Assembly (NCBI GenBank): GCA_002205965.3
Contig: NADL03000590.1
Coordinates: 4,194,255-4,258,254, forward strand
Length of the DNA stretch: 64,000 nt
Origin: Kappaphycus alvarezii
Taxonomy: Eukaryota; Rhodophyta; Florideophyceae; Gigartinales; Solieriaceae
Direction of reading: 5' to 3'
Of this stretch, positions 44,301 through 56,237 are shown piece by piece. The notes under the pieces were generated by a model that was not told the origin of the DNA, ran no database searches, and saw only the letters and a list, made by a program, of their open reading frames with translations. The translations under genes were made by a program, and so were the position numbers. Every line of letters begins with the position of its first letter. Positions within the stretch are counted from its first letter, which is position 1.

Positions 44301-46180
44301 AGCGGAAATGAGATTGAGCCTGGATCCAAAAAATACTTTTGAGTTTTAATGTCGCTTTTGGAAAGGAAAAGAAGATTTCGCCGCGGATCAATTGATTTGG
44401 ATTGAAGGGATGGAAGCTGAGAGCACTGGGCCAGACAGAGTTGAGTTCAATTGATCAATATGGGTTTTCAAGGATTGTTCGAAGATGTGTATTTGACCGA
44501 TAACTCATATATACTCTACCTATGCATGATGAAATTAATTATAAGGTCTGCTCAGAGTCTCATGGGTGTCGAAAATATGTTCGCAAATATGTGTAATATC
44601 GAAAAATGATCTATTTTGACGATTTTCAACCGTTTAAATCCTTTCTTCTGTAGGGGTCAATAGGCGGATGCTAACTGATTATCGCGGGGCTCCCTCCAAT
44701 ATTCGCAGTTCCCGCCGTGCAGTTTGGCTTCTGTCTTGGACGCCACATATGGTCAGTTCGAACGAGACTAGCTTCAGTATTGGTGATTATATTTTGATGA
44801 TGGCGTCCAATGTAGTCTAAGCGAAGGATCCTAAAGGAAATAAGATCTTTAATTTTGTAGATGTTGCAGGGTTTACGGCAGATTTACCTGTAAAGTCTAA
44901 TGTTCTCGATATTATTCGGCATACCCGCTCGCTTTGCAACATATGCTCAATTCCTCGGGTTAGGTGTACTTCTAGATTCCGGTATGCAGCTCAAGCAATT
45001 GGTCATGCAATATCTACACCTGTTTTATGGTGTAGGGAACGACAAAAGGCATTGTGACAATCTTGAATTGATAATACGGAAACGAATGTGCTTGGAATAT
45101 CTTAATTTTCAAACGTTTCAGAGAGTACGTGTCCGTTACCTTGATTAAGTGAGGTTCTTAAAAATTCAAGGCCACAAATTACCTTAAATGAAAGCAACAA
45201 ACCTGTATTCAGCGGATTTTTTTACTCAAATCGATCAAGCACGGTTGCCCAAGATCATCTGCTGACGGGAATTGTTGAGGAAGGTATGCAACTATACTTT
45301 GCGCTTCTCCCAAACGATCGCATGCAAATCAAGATAGACACACTTTTATGTGTAGGTTTAGTCAGCAATGTTATTCTTCTTCATTCAAAAGTGTACAGTA
45401 TGCCTATAAAAATATCAATAACATGAATCTATCTGGAAAATATTTCCTTTCGCTTCTTTGTAGAAAGTTAATGTAGATCGGTTTGAAATTGCTAAACATT
45501 ATTACAGGAAGTTTTTTCTGGGATGCGCATCGTCTTTTGTTATCGTTGCAAGAATTGGTAGCGCTGATCATTTAATACCCTCAAGACCATGCTGGGGAAA
45601 CGCTGCCGTGGATTATTTCCACAGGTCGAGTAACGAGAGATAAGTATACGCGAAAGAGCAATAAGATACTCAACCGAAGTCGACAAATGCAAACTGAAAA
45701 TATTATTGACTCTTTCAAAGCTGTAGAAAAGCTAGATCTACACAGAATACTTGAACTATATTGTCATACTCTGCCTTGCTTTGTGTTAGAAATAGTCGCT
45801 TGGACTGCTTATCGCAACGTTACCAGTATATTGAGATCTTCGGAATGTTTAATACAGTTGAAATAGGCAGAAACCGCAGGAAATTGATATTGAACAGTTC
45901 TAGCTCTAATAATGTTTTCTTAGTTCACACGTGGAAAGCGTGATTTTTCGAGTATGTTTGGGTAAGATTGCCCCTAGATACACGTTGCACAACTATACAG
46001 GTGTAAATTTGTACATGTGTGCTACTTACGCAGATTGACATGCTGTACAGTATTTCCAGGTATGTATGTATCGGTACGAGTGGAAGGTTTTGTATTCGAG
46101 TGACGTGTCGGTTGACTATGGTTCAGCAGAAAGCAGAATAGAGTGCCGGTATGTCCAAACAAATTACTATAAAAGCAGTA
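41400..46180. other. AT-rich region without recognised genes
   Basis: A G-rich plus-strand stretch to about 41900 is probably the upstream region of the minus-strand block. From 42 to 46.2 kb only short open frames occur on either strand. A coherent but very short piece (about 43801-43960, ending GGSSKLKAGTGSPI) may be a relic. No RNA gene was recognised. Confidence 0.5.
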
Positions 46181-46284
46181 GCCTGAAAACCTTCACCTAA
46201 ATACGATAAGTGATAGCAAGCCTCACATCTCTTGACATCCAACCCTCAAAACTCCTATCAAATCAACTATTCATTCTTCAACAG

Positions 46285-46968
46285 GTTATGGGTCCGGCGT
46301 CATGCCCTATCTGAATTCATTTTTTAAACTTTTCTGTCTTCGGTATTCTTCTATTCTTTGCTTCTTTTTTTAGGCGGCAGTCTTCGTCTTTTTGCTCGGC
46401 ACCAATCACAAATTATGGAATCTTCATCTGAAGTCTCTGTTTACAGGCTAGCAAGTCCAATTTTTACAGTTGGCGGCAGCGTATCACCTTCTTTCTCGCC
46501 GTCAAAGACCTCGATAATTACAATTTCGATAACCCGCCCAGTCGCGACGATGCTGATTATGACAAGGTCAAGGCAAAATGGGACCGCAGCAGCGGAAGGC
46601 ATTTGAACTCATCGGTCTGACACGCTCCGACGCCAAACTAGCCAACCATTGCGATATCATTTCTGCAAAAGATATGCTCAAGTCAATCACAGACATCTTC
46701 GAGCGCCGAAATTTTCGCAATCTCGTGCTCGCCCTTCGCTATTTTTTCTCTGCCAAAATGTCCGGTAACGAGGAGATGCTATCGTACTTCAATGAAGTCA
46801 AAATTATCGCGTCAATAATCAAGTCGATGGGCACCGATATACTGAACTCTGGGGTAGCTATGCCGTGCCGTTATCTATGGCCTGTGACCGCTCTACGAGA
46901 ACCAATCAGCGCGCTTGTCGAAGTAGGCGACGATCCGAGGAAGTTCATAACGGAACGTGGTTCATAAC
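46285..46968 (+). pseudogene. gag: Copia-4 gag fragment with half-tRNA-type primer site
   Basis: A primer-site-like sequence GGTTATGGGTCC (46285-46296) follows TTCAACA, the likely end of a 5' LTR. Downstream, one frame reads SNFYSWRQRITFFLAVKDLD and DDADYDKVKAKWDRS (about 46455-46595). After a shift near 46600 another frame reads AFELIGLTRSDAKLANHCDI and NFRNLVLALRYFFSAKMSGN, the UBN2-type Gag pattern. The frame ends at 46968, eight bases from the outer end of the Copia-3B LTR, so the rest of this element was lost or displaced there. Confidence 0.75.
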
Positions 46969-46977
46969 CTAATGCAA

Positions 46978-49125
46978 TATGGATCGGGTGAGGAACTTTG
47001 CCGGGCGGATGAAGTTGCGGGCTTGGATACCCATAATTTACTCAGAACTCTAAAATTATGACCTTAAGTTCAACCTAAAGCTCCTCTCTAAGTCACTTTG
47101 TCTATTAATAAAATCCCAGAAACTGAACCATTTGGGCAGTTTTGAAGATATTGGTCTGTTAATGACGTTCATTAGATGAATTTTAGAACTGCTTCTAAAA
47201 TTACCAAATAAGTGTAAAAAATTTTGGCCCAACACACACATCAGCACAGTACCTTATTTTGCCAACCCTTCGGAACCGGATTCTACTGTGCCAAAACAAC
47301 GAACTCAACCCGACATAAAAACTACGGAATATGATAAAGGATCTGGGGTGCAGCCGAAGCGTGCAGCTAGGCTTGTAGATGTGATTAAAATCATCATTCG
47401 TAATATAGAATAAATAGTCGCTTCCGTAACGCATCAGGACATCACTTAGGGAACAGCTGACCATATTTTTTATGGGATAAAAATAACCCAGATTCCCTCT
47501 TCCGTAATTCAGGTGGAGGATGCAGCCGGACAAACCGTAATCATAACTAGATTCATTATACGTATTACTGAATCATGTATATGTTTCGGGATGAGGATAG
47601 AGGATGCAGTTCCACAAAACGTAATCATAATTAGAACCCTGATATGTGTTATAGAATCACATATCTGATTTCGGATGCAGCCAGACAAAAACATAGTCAT
47701 AACTATAATCCTCATATACATTACATAATCCTCATATACATTATAGATTGAAATATCTCTTTCTTGACGCATTAAAGAATGGAACGAACTGATGAAGTCA
47801 TAGATTGCAGCAGTGCAATGCTGCCGGCGGATACAGCCGGTATTTTACTGTACCTAGAGGAAACGAAGCGGTTTAATCATGAAATCATTCTCATAAACGA
47901 CTCCTGTACAAGCGCAAGTACGAAAAGAAGAACAAGAAGAAGTAAAGTAATAAGTTGTGGAGAAAATACTCGCTCCAGCCAATAGTTGTTATATTTTTTA
48001 CCGGCTTCCAACAATTTCTTCGTAGTCAGATACCATACCTTTTCCTTTCTACGGGATCATATACTGGGCCTGCTCTATTACATTTAAAAGACGCAACTAC
48101 TGACAAGCATCCGTCGCTATCTAATAACTGGCTCGTAGCTGTTGCTTTGAAGCAGTATAAAGTCGGACCTATCCAGTTTATGCACCACTGAGCCGGCTCT
48201 ACCTAACGTGAACACACGACACTTTTTAACCAACAGTCGTTGTCTATCCTATCGGCCCCGACTGTTGCTCGGAAGGCGAGTCATAGCTCGGACCTATTTA
48301 GTGTATACTACACTGGGCCGGCTCTACCTATCATAGATGCACGACAGCTGATAACCTACAGTCGTTGTCCAACCTACCGGCCCCCGACTGTTGCCCCGAA
48401 AGCCAAATCCATGACTTCGTCCTACGCACAGTACTGCATGCTGGGCCAACTCTGGTTACACTTAGTTTTCTGCAATACTCAATTACGTACTCCGTAGTCA
48501 TAGCTTGAATAAGCTCTGGTGGAAGGGTTGTTCACAAATTAGTATTTAAGATAGCTATCTCAGCTAGACTAGCCATCTTTTCTCATCATCATTCAATCAA
48601 TCAATCAATCAATCAACTGATCACCTATACCTCAACTTATCAACAAACGAAAAAGTGTCATACGTAAATACGTTCTAACCACAGAAGTATAGTAAGATGT
48701 ATAGTAAGAAGTACAGTAATAAGTACAGTAAGAAGTACAGTTCCACACCTGACAGTAGAGAAGAATGTGAACACCACTTCACCGAAGGTTTCTACTCTTT
48801 GCTGTACCACGTGTACATCACATGCCACCACGCACACGTGTACATAACTTACCTCTGCATAGCTTTTATGCAATATACTCCTAACCCACTTAAAGTACCC
48901 TACCTACGTAGAATCACCCCATCAATAACGTTCTGCCCTCTAAAATAGCTGTTAAACAACCCTCACACCGCTCAGCCATTAGATGTCTAATCCACCAGCT
49001 AATAGACCTGAAGAATTTGACCTATCAGCCAATGAGGTTGCAGGAAGCAATCTGTAGCTTAGGGAACTATTGGCCAAGTTCCAGTTGTCAATATTTGTGC
49101 AAATTTGCATAAATCTCTGACCCCT
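46978..49125 (-). repeat. Copia-3B 3' LTR with internal insertions
   Basis: The outer and inner thirds align with 28276-29260. The middle (about 47960-48665) is an unrelated insertion that contains the 125-bp satellite and an AATC microsatellite (48592-48616). The LTR minisatellite lies at 47505-47760. Confidence 0.7.
47985..48475. repeat. 125-bp tandem satellite, about four copies
   Basis: The anchor CACTGGGCCGGCTCT-like word recurs near 48063, 48187, 48312 and 48437, a period of about 125 bases. Each unit also carries CAGTCGTTGTC and CGGCCCCCGACTGTTGC-like words. The last unit is partial. Confidence 0.85.
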
Positions 49126-49321
49126 CAAAATCGCTTTTACGTCCCAGGAAACTTTTCGTTTCTTCCGAAACTGCCTCCGGGTCAGCTTTTACCCCACAGT
49201 GGTCCACTTATACACTTGGAAGACGCCTCATGTGTCTTAGGAGGCTTGCCACCTAATGTGGGGATCATATGATCTTCTCACCAACTCATTAACACCCCCC
49301 GTCAACTATATGACCTAAGCA

Positions 49322-49760
49322 TCACGCAGCTCTCCCAGTCCTAGAGATTTGACGCATTTTATGAAAATTATGCGACCAAGAGGCTTGGTGATTATATCTA
49401 AGAGCATCGCAATAGATGGTAAGTGAAACGGTAAAGCAATATCCCGAATCACAGTTACATGATATATCTATGTGCTTATTTCGCCTATTAACTCCTTCAT
49501 CACCTGCGAGGGCTATTGTAACCGCATTATCACATTCAATTGAAAAATAGCTGTCTTTGCATCTTCCCAAAGCGTCTGCAAGAATGCATTTGAGCCAAGC
49601 CGCATCTTTGAAATCCCTACACATTGCAACATACTCTGCTTCTCAGCTGTACTATGCAACGAACGTTTGCCTTCAGAACGACAAACTAAGAGCACGTGAA
49701 CAAAGCTTAAACATATATCCACTCGTGGTCTTTCTCTATTCCTAGCAGCCATCCCACTGT
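49322..49760 (-). pseudogene. pol: Copia-3B RNase H
   Basis: The minus-strand frame includes FKDAAWLKCILADALGRCKD, IECDNAVTIALAGDEGVNRR and NKHIDIS, equivalent to the copy A fragment. The SEY block upstream (about 49650) lies in another frame, so at least one shift is present. Confidence 0.85.
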
Positions 49761-50072
49761 GCACAGCTGAAGCCCTCCAGAGTCTTCACCTGCAGATTTA
49801 CATCTTGAACTAAACCACTTGTGAGCGTTACTTTGATATATTGCAGAACTCGTTTAGCTGCTGGCCAGTGGTCCTGGCCGGGATTTTCACAGTATTTGGC
49901 CATTTTCCGACCATATAAGCTTAGCGTGGATGAGAAAAAAACCTAAGAAACATTAAGAATCCAATGATCTGTCGATACGGTAAATCACAATACGGGATAG
50001 TTGACGTCTAAGGGTGCAATAATTGCTCCATCGGAGCACACACGGGATTTAAACTGACCGTATCTAAACTCT

Positions 50073-50901
50073 TTAAGATGTTCTTGGCATACTCTGTCTG
50101 TGAGACACAGATCCGTCTAGAAACCCTTTTCTATTTATCTCAAGGCCGATGCACTTTTTGGCTTCGCCCAAATATTTCATCTCAAATCTGTTCAGTTCAC
50201 TTTTCATCCATGTCACGGCCTTCAGGTCAGTACCGGCAAGAAGCAAGTCATCTACATATGTAGCAATAACCATAAAGCCTTTCTCTGATATTTTTGTGTG
50301 TAGACAGGCATCACTTCTCGTGGTCTTGAAAGCAAGCGTTTGAATAAGGAAACTGTCTATCTTTTGGTCCATTATAGCCTCGCTTGCGTAAGACTGTAGA
50401 TAGCCTTGAAACGTTTGCAAACTTTGTTCGGTTTGGAATAGTCAGCGCTACCTCCAGGCTGCTACATATAAATATCTTCCTCCAGGTCACCGTCCAGAAC
50501 GTCCGTGACTACGTCCATTTGATCGGGTTCTCAACCAAAGAAGGCTACAATCGCCAGCAACAAAATAGAATTGTTGTGAATTTGATCATCGGCGCGAACC
50601 TTTCTTAGTACACAGTTCCTTCAATTTGTTGGAAGCCTCGCGCAAGCGGGCGGCCTTTTCCCTTTTGAATGAGTTTGCCTCTCTCATCCGGTATGTATTT
50701 AGTGAAAAACAAGCGACAGGTGATAATATTGGACGTTTCCGATCGAGGCACTAGTGTCCAGGTCTGGTTTTTGCGTTGGGAATCTAGATCCTTATCACTC
50801 GCTTTCTTCCAAAAGTGTGGTTGTGGTCCACCCACCGCCTCTTTAAAGGGATTTAGTGCTTTGATGTGGCTACAGGAAGTTGTGAGTAAACTGGTTCTCA
50901 C
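50073..50901 (-). pseudogene. pol: Copia-3B reverse transcriptase
   Basis: RT begins near 50900 on the minus strand with ALNPFKEAVGGPQPHFWKKA and NQTWTLVPRSETSNIITCRL, then GRPLARGFQQIEGTVY. After a damaged stretch the catalytic part reads FKTTRSDACLHTKISEKGF and VIATYVDDLLLAGTDLKAV (YVDD near 50260), then FEMKYLGEAKKCIGLEI. Frames are broken between 50600 and 50420 and after 50073. Confidence 0.88.
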
Positions 50902-51199
50902 TAGACCTGTCCAACACTGTCGATTTGACGTCGTAAACGAGTCGAGCGTCGAGGTGTGATATCACCCGGACCAGTTTTCTGCTCAGCAGCCATTTCTCCT
51001 CGTTCCAAAGTCTCATCAGTTGAGTCCGGCTCAATACCTTGACTTTGAACGTTCTCAACCCCCCTGCAATCCTGGATTTTAGCGGTGGTCATTGTCACCA
51101 GTGGGGTTCCAGACTCAATTTAGTCAGTATCAGCCTCCTCCTCTAAATTGAAATTGACGTTATTGACATCAGACGAATGTTTGTCTAAGGAGCAAGGTC

Positions 51200-51439
51200 C
51201 TAGCCTCTACTCATCCCAATGAAAATCCTTGGAATAACAATCCTATGTAGCTTGTCTTCCAAGAGTTTGTAGGCCTCAGTTACCGGCAGATAACCAAGAA
51301 ACATTCCCGTTGCTCCGCGAACGTCAAGTTTGTGCATCTCATTACCAGGCACCTTGTGCCACCATTGATATCCATACACGCGTAGGTGAGAAAAGTCAAG
51401 CTTTTTATTCATCCATAGGTGAAATGACATGATATCCAC
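51200..51439 (-). pseudogene. pol: Copia-3B integrase C-terminal (SH3-like) module
   Basis: The minus-strand reading LDFSHLRVYGYQWWHKVPGN and HKLDVRGATGMFLGYLPVTE is the conserved module between integrase and RT in copia elements (shLRvfG..., KLd.rs..g.flGY). It ends at the boundary of the 7.7-kb repeat. Confidence 0.8.
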
Positions 51440-51714
51440 CCTTTAAATCGATCCCGAATCAAGTTCGTTTTCCCTTTTCGCTTACCTACTCCTCCAAATT
51501 CATTTTTTTGAGAAAAAGGGCGCAAAATGCACTATTACAAATTCCCTTGTAGATTTATTTTACCTATTGCAAGTCTATAGAGTGCGCCTCCGCCAGGCTA
51601 TTTGAACCCATTTATTCCAGGTTTGAAACGTCCCCGATCATTGTACTCACCACCACTCTCCCCATACCAATTCAAAACACCCTCAATTGCCTACCACTCC
51701 CAAAGACCACCAAA

Positions 51715-52098
51715 ATGGACAACCTAAGCCCCTCTAAAATCAGTTCCAAAAGTCGCTCCCCCATCACTCCATTCTCTTACTTCCTATTCGATCCACTGTC
51801 CGTGATGACCATCTACGCCAAAAAACCAAAAAGAAGGTGATCGAATTTGTGCGTCGCTCGTTCATCGAAGATGAGACAGAAGGGGGCTGGAAAGACCTTC
51901 CAGGAGTGGGCAGCGCCGGAATTAATCTACGAGAATGGGGTTGACGAGGAGGTTGACGACAAAGGCACGGAGGAGACCTTGGAGAAGGACGAGGAGGATG
52001 AGGGGAGGGAGACATGAAAATTGTCGGAATGGTGGGGCCGGGGCTGGACAGTATGGACCAAGTGGTCCCGACGCTGGAACCGGAGGGGGCATCTTTAG
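51715..52098 (+). pseudogene. Acidic-protein family copy 2, frameshifted
   Basis: The ATG at 51715 begins MDNLSPSKISSKSRSP as in the 59434 copy. A missing base in the C-run near 51760 shifts the frame. Other one-base differences occur near 51915, 52005 and 52087. The conserved KKVIEFVRRSFIEDE block and the acidic tail are still readable in other frames. Confidence 0.75.
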
Positions 52099-52225
52099 TG
52101 GTTTAAATATTATTAGGTTTACATGCAATTGCATGAAACATACAGGTTGGTCATTTAGAAACGGACGCACGTGCATTTGGTCACAGCGAGGCATTATCAA
52201 TATCCAATGCATCGTCTTCACAACT

Positions 52226-52452
52226 TTTGTTGTGTGAAGGTGATTACCTCAGCAATACCCTAGAGCTAGTGAAATGGAGCTGTGTATATGTGAGTTGAGC
52301 TATCCAAAGTCACTGAACTAAAAGTAACGAGTACGAATTACTCAGCTTGACATCTAAGTTCTACACAACCAAGACTAGCATCTTGGTCTCCGTAAGTTTC
52401 GTACCTGGACTAACCGCCAGTTTTCGTTCAAACTATATCAAAACTCTCACAG
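52226..52452 (+). repeat. Candidate Copia-5 5' LTR
   Basis: The stretch runs from TGTGAAGGTGATTACC to ACTCTCACA and ends directly at a primer-site-like sequence. No second copy downstream in the same unit was found, so the borders rest on TG...CA and position only. The equivalent is 59945-60171 in unit 2. Confidence 0.45.
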
Positions 52453-52468
52453 GTTGTGGGCCCAGAAA
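52453..52468 (+). other. Half-tRNA-Met-type primer-binding site
   Basis: GGTTGTGGGCCCAGAA resembles the complement of the anticodon stem-loop of eukaryotic initiator tRNA-Met (TGGGCCCATAACC) with one mismatch. Drosophila copia is known to prime from such a tRNA half-molecule. Confidence 0.6.
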
Positions 52469-52470
52469 CC

Positions 52471-54114
52471 ATGATGAACACCATGAGATATACGATTGAA
52501 AAGTTAACGAAGAATAACTACTGCGTGTGGGCGTTGCAGTTAGTCCTTATTTTGGAATCTAGTGATTTCTGGCGCTTTGTTGAAAGAGGTCTTGATTTCG
52601 AAACGAAGATTAAGAAGGACGATTCCGTGGATGTTGTGTCAAAGAGAAAGAAAAAACATAGGCTACAGCAACAGTGCTCGGCCGAAATTTTACTGAATGT
52701 TGACTCTAAATATTTGCCTTCATTGGCAAGGAGGCGGAATCCTAAAGAGGCATTGGATGCTCTGGAGAGCTTGCAAAGAAGCAAGTCTTCAGCAAGTCAG
52801 TACACTCTGAGAACAAAAATGTTCAGACTCCGTATGAAGGAGGGTCTGTTTATTAGGTCACACATTGAAGAAATACGTGAAATTGAAAATGATCTAGCAT
52901 TAAGTGGCTATGTGATCTAGAATCCAAAGACGAAAATTTTGCTCTTTTACAGGGCTTGGGGAAGGATTACGAAGTGACAAAAGCGGCGCTTCAGAATAGT
53001 ATGGATTTGCCATTCGAGGAAACTGTCTCCAGGTTAGAGATAAGAGAAGGGAACTGAACATAAAAGGAAAGAGTAGCAAAGATATAACAACGACATTCTA
53101 CGCTGGAAAGGGCAACAATAAGCGGAAATCATTTAATGGAAAGTTTCATGGTTGTGGAAAACGAGGCCATCAGTTTTACATGTGCTACCTTAATCCAGAG
53201 TCAAAGAGTTATGGGCCTCATTTTAAAACCACACCTGAAATTGAGGAAGGAATTCGCAGTCTAAATGAGAAGACAGAGGCTTAGGATGAGAGAGACAATA
53301 CTGCTGGTATTGAAGGCGGCAGTAGTGACACACCATGTGTTGCCTTTGGTGCTGGAATAGAGGACATGAGCACTTCATGATTTTTAGACAGCTGCGCTAA
53401 TCAACACATGACGAATCAACGTGATGCTTTACTTGACTATGAACCAGAAGAAAATGCTGAGAATACTGTAAAAACAATATCCGAGGGTGAGAAACTTAAA
53501 GTGAAGAATCATGGTACAGTGTATCTGAAACAGCATATAGACGATGAATGGAAGACCATTCGTTTGAATCGAGTCGCTTATATGCCAGATTTAAGACCAA
53601 GTCTGGTGCCACAGCCCTTGGCACAAAAGGCAGGTATAAGCATTCAGTATCTAGGAGGTTCTACTAATATGATGGCTAGACATGGTACTATCACTTAAAT
53701 GATCTTCGAAAGTAATGAAGGACATGGAATTTTTGAGAAGTCTCCAATTCCCTCACGGCCACATTCCTTACAACATCGTTTAGCACTGCACATGAATCCA
53801 GTTGCCACCCTCCAAGAGTGGAGATTGGCACAAGCACGAGCCTACCCCTGTTAGAAGTCGCGAGAAAAGATTGATATATTCTCTGCTTCGCATTTCGCGC
53901 TGCATTCAGAGGTGACACCGGGGTTGAAGGCCCTCAGTCTCCTGCTGGAGGAACATGTGGTATTCCAACGTTTCAAGGGTAGGATACACTCTGCTTCGGT
54001 GATGATTAGGTGGTTGCTAGCTTGCATGCATCAAAGCCACGGAGTCAAGGAGCGCGCCACATTTCTAGGGAATATATCTGCATGCGAGAGGAAGTGGATG
54101 CGCTGGTATTAAGA
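52471..54114 (+). pseudogene. gag: Copia-5 gag, protease and integrase start
   Basis: The ATG at 52471 opens a Gag frame with MRYTIEKLTKNNYCVWALQL and SQYTLRTKMFRLRMKEG, stopping at 52918-52920. The frame change is followed by FALLQGLGKDYEVTKAALQN and a knuckle-like HGCGKRGHQFYMC (about 53150-53190) in which the first Cys is Phe. Protease reads FLDSCANQHMTNQRDALLDY (about 53383-53445) with Cys replacing the Gly of the D-S-G triad. Integrase begins near 53750 (LQHRLALHMNPVATLQEW) and decays beyond 54114. RT and the 3' LTR are absent. Both repeat units share these defects. Confidence 0.78.
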
Positions 54115-54119
54115 GGCGA

Positions 54120-55030
54120 GTCGTATTACTTCACGAGAAGGTAATTAGTCGGAAATCGTTTTCTGCCGACCAAGGTGTTTGAAAGAAGAGAGTCCATCAA
54201 ACGAGGTGTTTGAAGTGGGTTGGTGGTGACCTTTGGAAGTCAGGGAAGGAACAAGAGGACGGGAGACGCCAGGCCATCCTGGACGAGGGCTTCGAGTCAT
54301 CAAGGCCATGTGTGTCTTACAGATCGCTCTTCCTCGCTTCGGAATCCCCGTTGTGTCGACTTTTATTTTTGCCGCTTTGGCTGTATTGTCATTCCTCGCC
54401 CCTACACCACGTTGGACCCATCTGGGGAAGGCGTGTATGCGGAGGCCGTTCTCCTCGATCAGGTCCGGCAGTGCACAGTGCACTTTGCCGCATTTAACCA
54501 GTGCGTGTTTGCCACAACAAACGAGGGGACCTAGCACTTGCTGTCTCGTTTGTTTCACTTTAAATTTTGATAGGGATAAATCTACCGAGGATGATATTCT
54601 CAGGGCCAGTTTTCTCAACACGGAGGCATTGCCGCATTGCCAATGACAAGATTGCTGCCAAAGGTTGGTTGGGTGGACGAGAAGAGTGAAAAAGGATGGG
54701 ACACGAGACGAAACATGGTAGTATAAAAAAGGGAGGGGCTACTATCTATGCTCGAGGGCTAGTGTTGAAGAAATGTTTCTTACGGCAGAAGCTGGATTTC
54801 AACTTCTAGATTACTCAAGTGTGCACTTGGAGTTGTTTCCCAACTTGCTTCCCCTCTACAAGGGAAAACAGTTTACTCAGCTTATATAGATTTTTAGGCT
54901 AACTTTAAGGTCTCAAACAAATACACTTAATAGGTACCACGAAATGACTTGAATAAAATCATGTGAGCGAGAAAGAATATTACCAGGTACTGCCAGGAGT
55001 AATAACTAAAATTACTCTCCATAATCTTAT
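54120..55030. other. Region without an identified gene
   Basis: Overlapping frames on both strands between 54145 and 54646 (for example 54220-54534 with CIVIPRPYTTLDPSGEGVYA) show no recognisable domain. The same sequence recurs at 61834-62740. Confidence 0.4.
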
Positions 55031-55034
55031 CTCT

Positions 55035-55627
55035 CGAGATCAGAGCCAGAACACACCTCCAAAATATCTATACTCCCAATTCAGTCCGCACGGATTCTGT
55101 CGAACGGCCCACAATGATAATAGCCTCCTCTCACATATTCAGCTCCTCCAATATCTCCCCAAGACCTTCAACCTCCGCTTCATCCCAGTTAAAAGAGTCA
55201 GAAATAAGAAATACGATTACTCCTCCAATCTCTTCTGCCTCCTCCACAGCAGCTCCCACACTGTTGCACACCAGTGGCTCCCAGGGGCTAACTCAGTCCT
55301 TATCACCTTACTACCCTTCCACATCAGCCTCAACCTCCCCTCTTCTACTTCCTCCATTGCCTCCTCTTTCTCTACGTCCTTCTTGGCATCTTCTGCCTCC
55401 TCGAAGCAGTGACGACGGGCCCTCCCCCGAACGCATTCCCGATCCACTCTTCTGTGGCCCTCTACGTAGTCGGTAGGCCCATCGGCTATCAAGTCCAGAG
55501 CGTTTACGTGACAGCAGGCTGTGGATGTTTTGGAGATGGTGAGGGACGGGCGGAGGTTAGTCATGTGGAGGGCGAAAAGGGGGGTGAGCCGATGGGGTGG
55601 ATGACGGCGAGGGATACACTTCAACAA
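55035..55627 (-). pseudogene. Unidentified minus-strand relic in the 7.7-kb repeat
   Basis: The minus strand reads CCHVNALDLIADGPTDYVEG, then an acidic Lys/Glu segment (EEAEDAKKDVEKEEAMEEVE). After a frame change near 55260 it reads VGAAVEEAEEIGGVIVFLIS and WDEAEVEGLGEILEELNM, followed by TGA and EEAIIIVGRSTESVRTELG. The last part has the beta-alpha alternation of a globular fold, but I cannot assign a family. The competing plus-strand frame (54963-55412) is Ser/Thr/Pro-rich and likely a shadow. Confidence 0.35.
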
Positions 55628-55629
55628 TC

Positions 55630-56237
55630 GTGACGTGGAGCTTTACGTAGGTTGACGACTTCGAAAAGTTTCACTACCTTGGGCGAAATATAAAATGCAA
55701 GGCAATGTCGCAGCGTTGAATTTCACGCAATCGATGCAATGGAAAAAATGTTTCTTGACAAAATATCATAACTGAATTTGGAGGGCGAAGCGGATCACGA
55801 GTCGCAAGATTTCTTTTTGGAAAAGGAGGACCAAAATCCTCAGAGATAACGTAGAAAATGGAGTTGCACAGTGGGTGAGGCTCTAGTTGCCGAAGGATGT
55901 GAAATGAAAACGAGAAGCATAACCAATAAATCTTTCCTCGAGCTGATCCAGCTAACTACACGGAGGAGATCAACATTGCGACTTTCATTCATCCTAGTGT
56001 TTTGGACCAGGCGTTAGTACCCTATGCACTACCTTGCTACTCTAACACTAGGGAAGCCAGGCGGATAACGATGCTGCAAAGACTCTTCTCGTGATCTGGG
56101 AACCGGAACTTCTAGACGCGAAGGCGAAGATCGTATCCGTTCCAAAAAGCCCCGCTCGGGGTCCAGAAATATGGGCGGATCAACTTCAACAGGTCCACCA
56201 AGCGGCCCCACCGGTGTGCATGCAGCACCGGAGTGAC
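55630..56237. other. No assigned gene
   Basis: A short coherent plus-strand stretch (about 56060-56220, containing AKTLLVIWEPELLDAKAKIV) overlaps minus-strand frames. I cannot choose between them. The unit 2 equivalent is 63345-63955. Confidence 0.35.

Larger units (their letters stand above)
46978..51437 (-). mobile_element. Copia-3 copy B: 5'-truncated LTR retrotransposon
   Basis: On the minus strand the order is the SH3-like end of integrase (51439-51200), RT start (50901-50605), RT catalytic region (50420-50073), RNase H (49624-49322), purine tract near 49125, and a long 3' LTR to 46978. It gives the unrearranged order for copy A. At 51437 it is cut by the left edge of the 7.7-kb direct repeat, so protease, gag and 5' LTR are absent. 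Confidence 0.85.
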
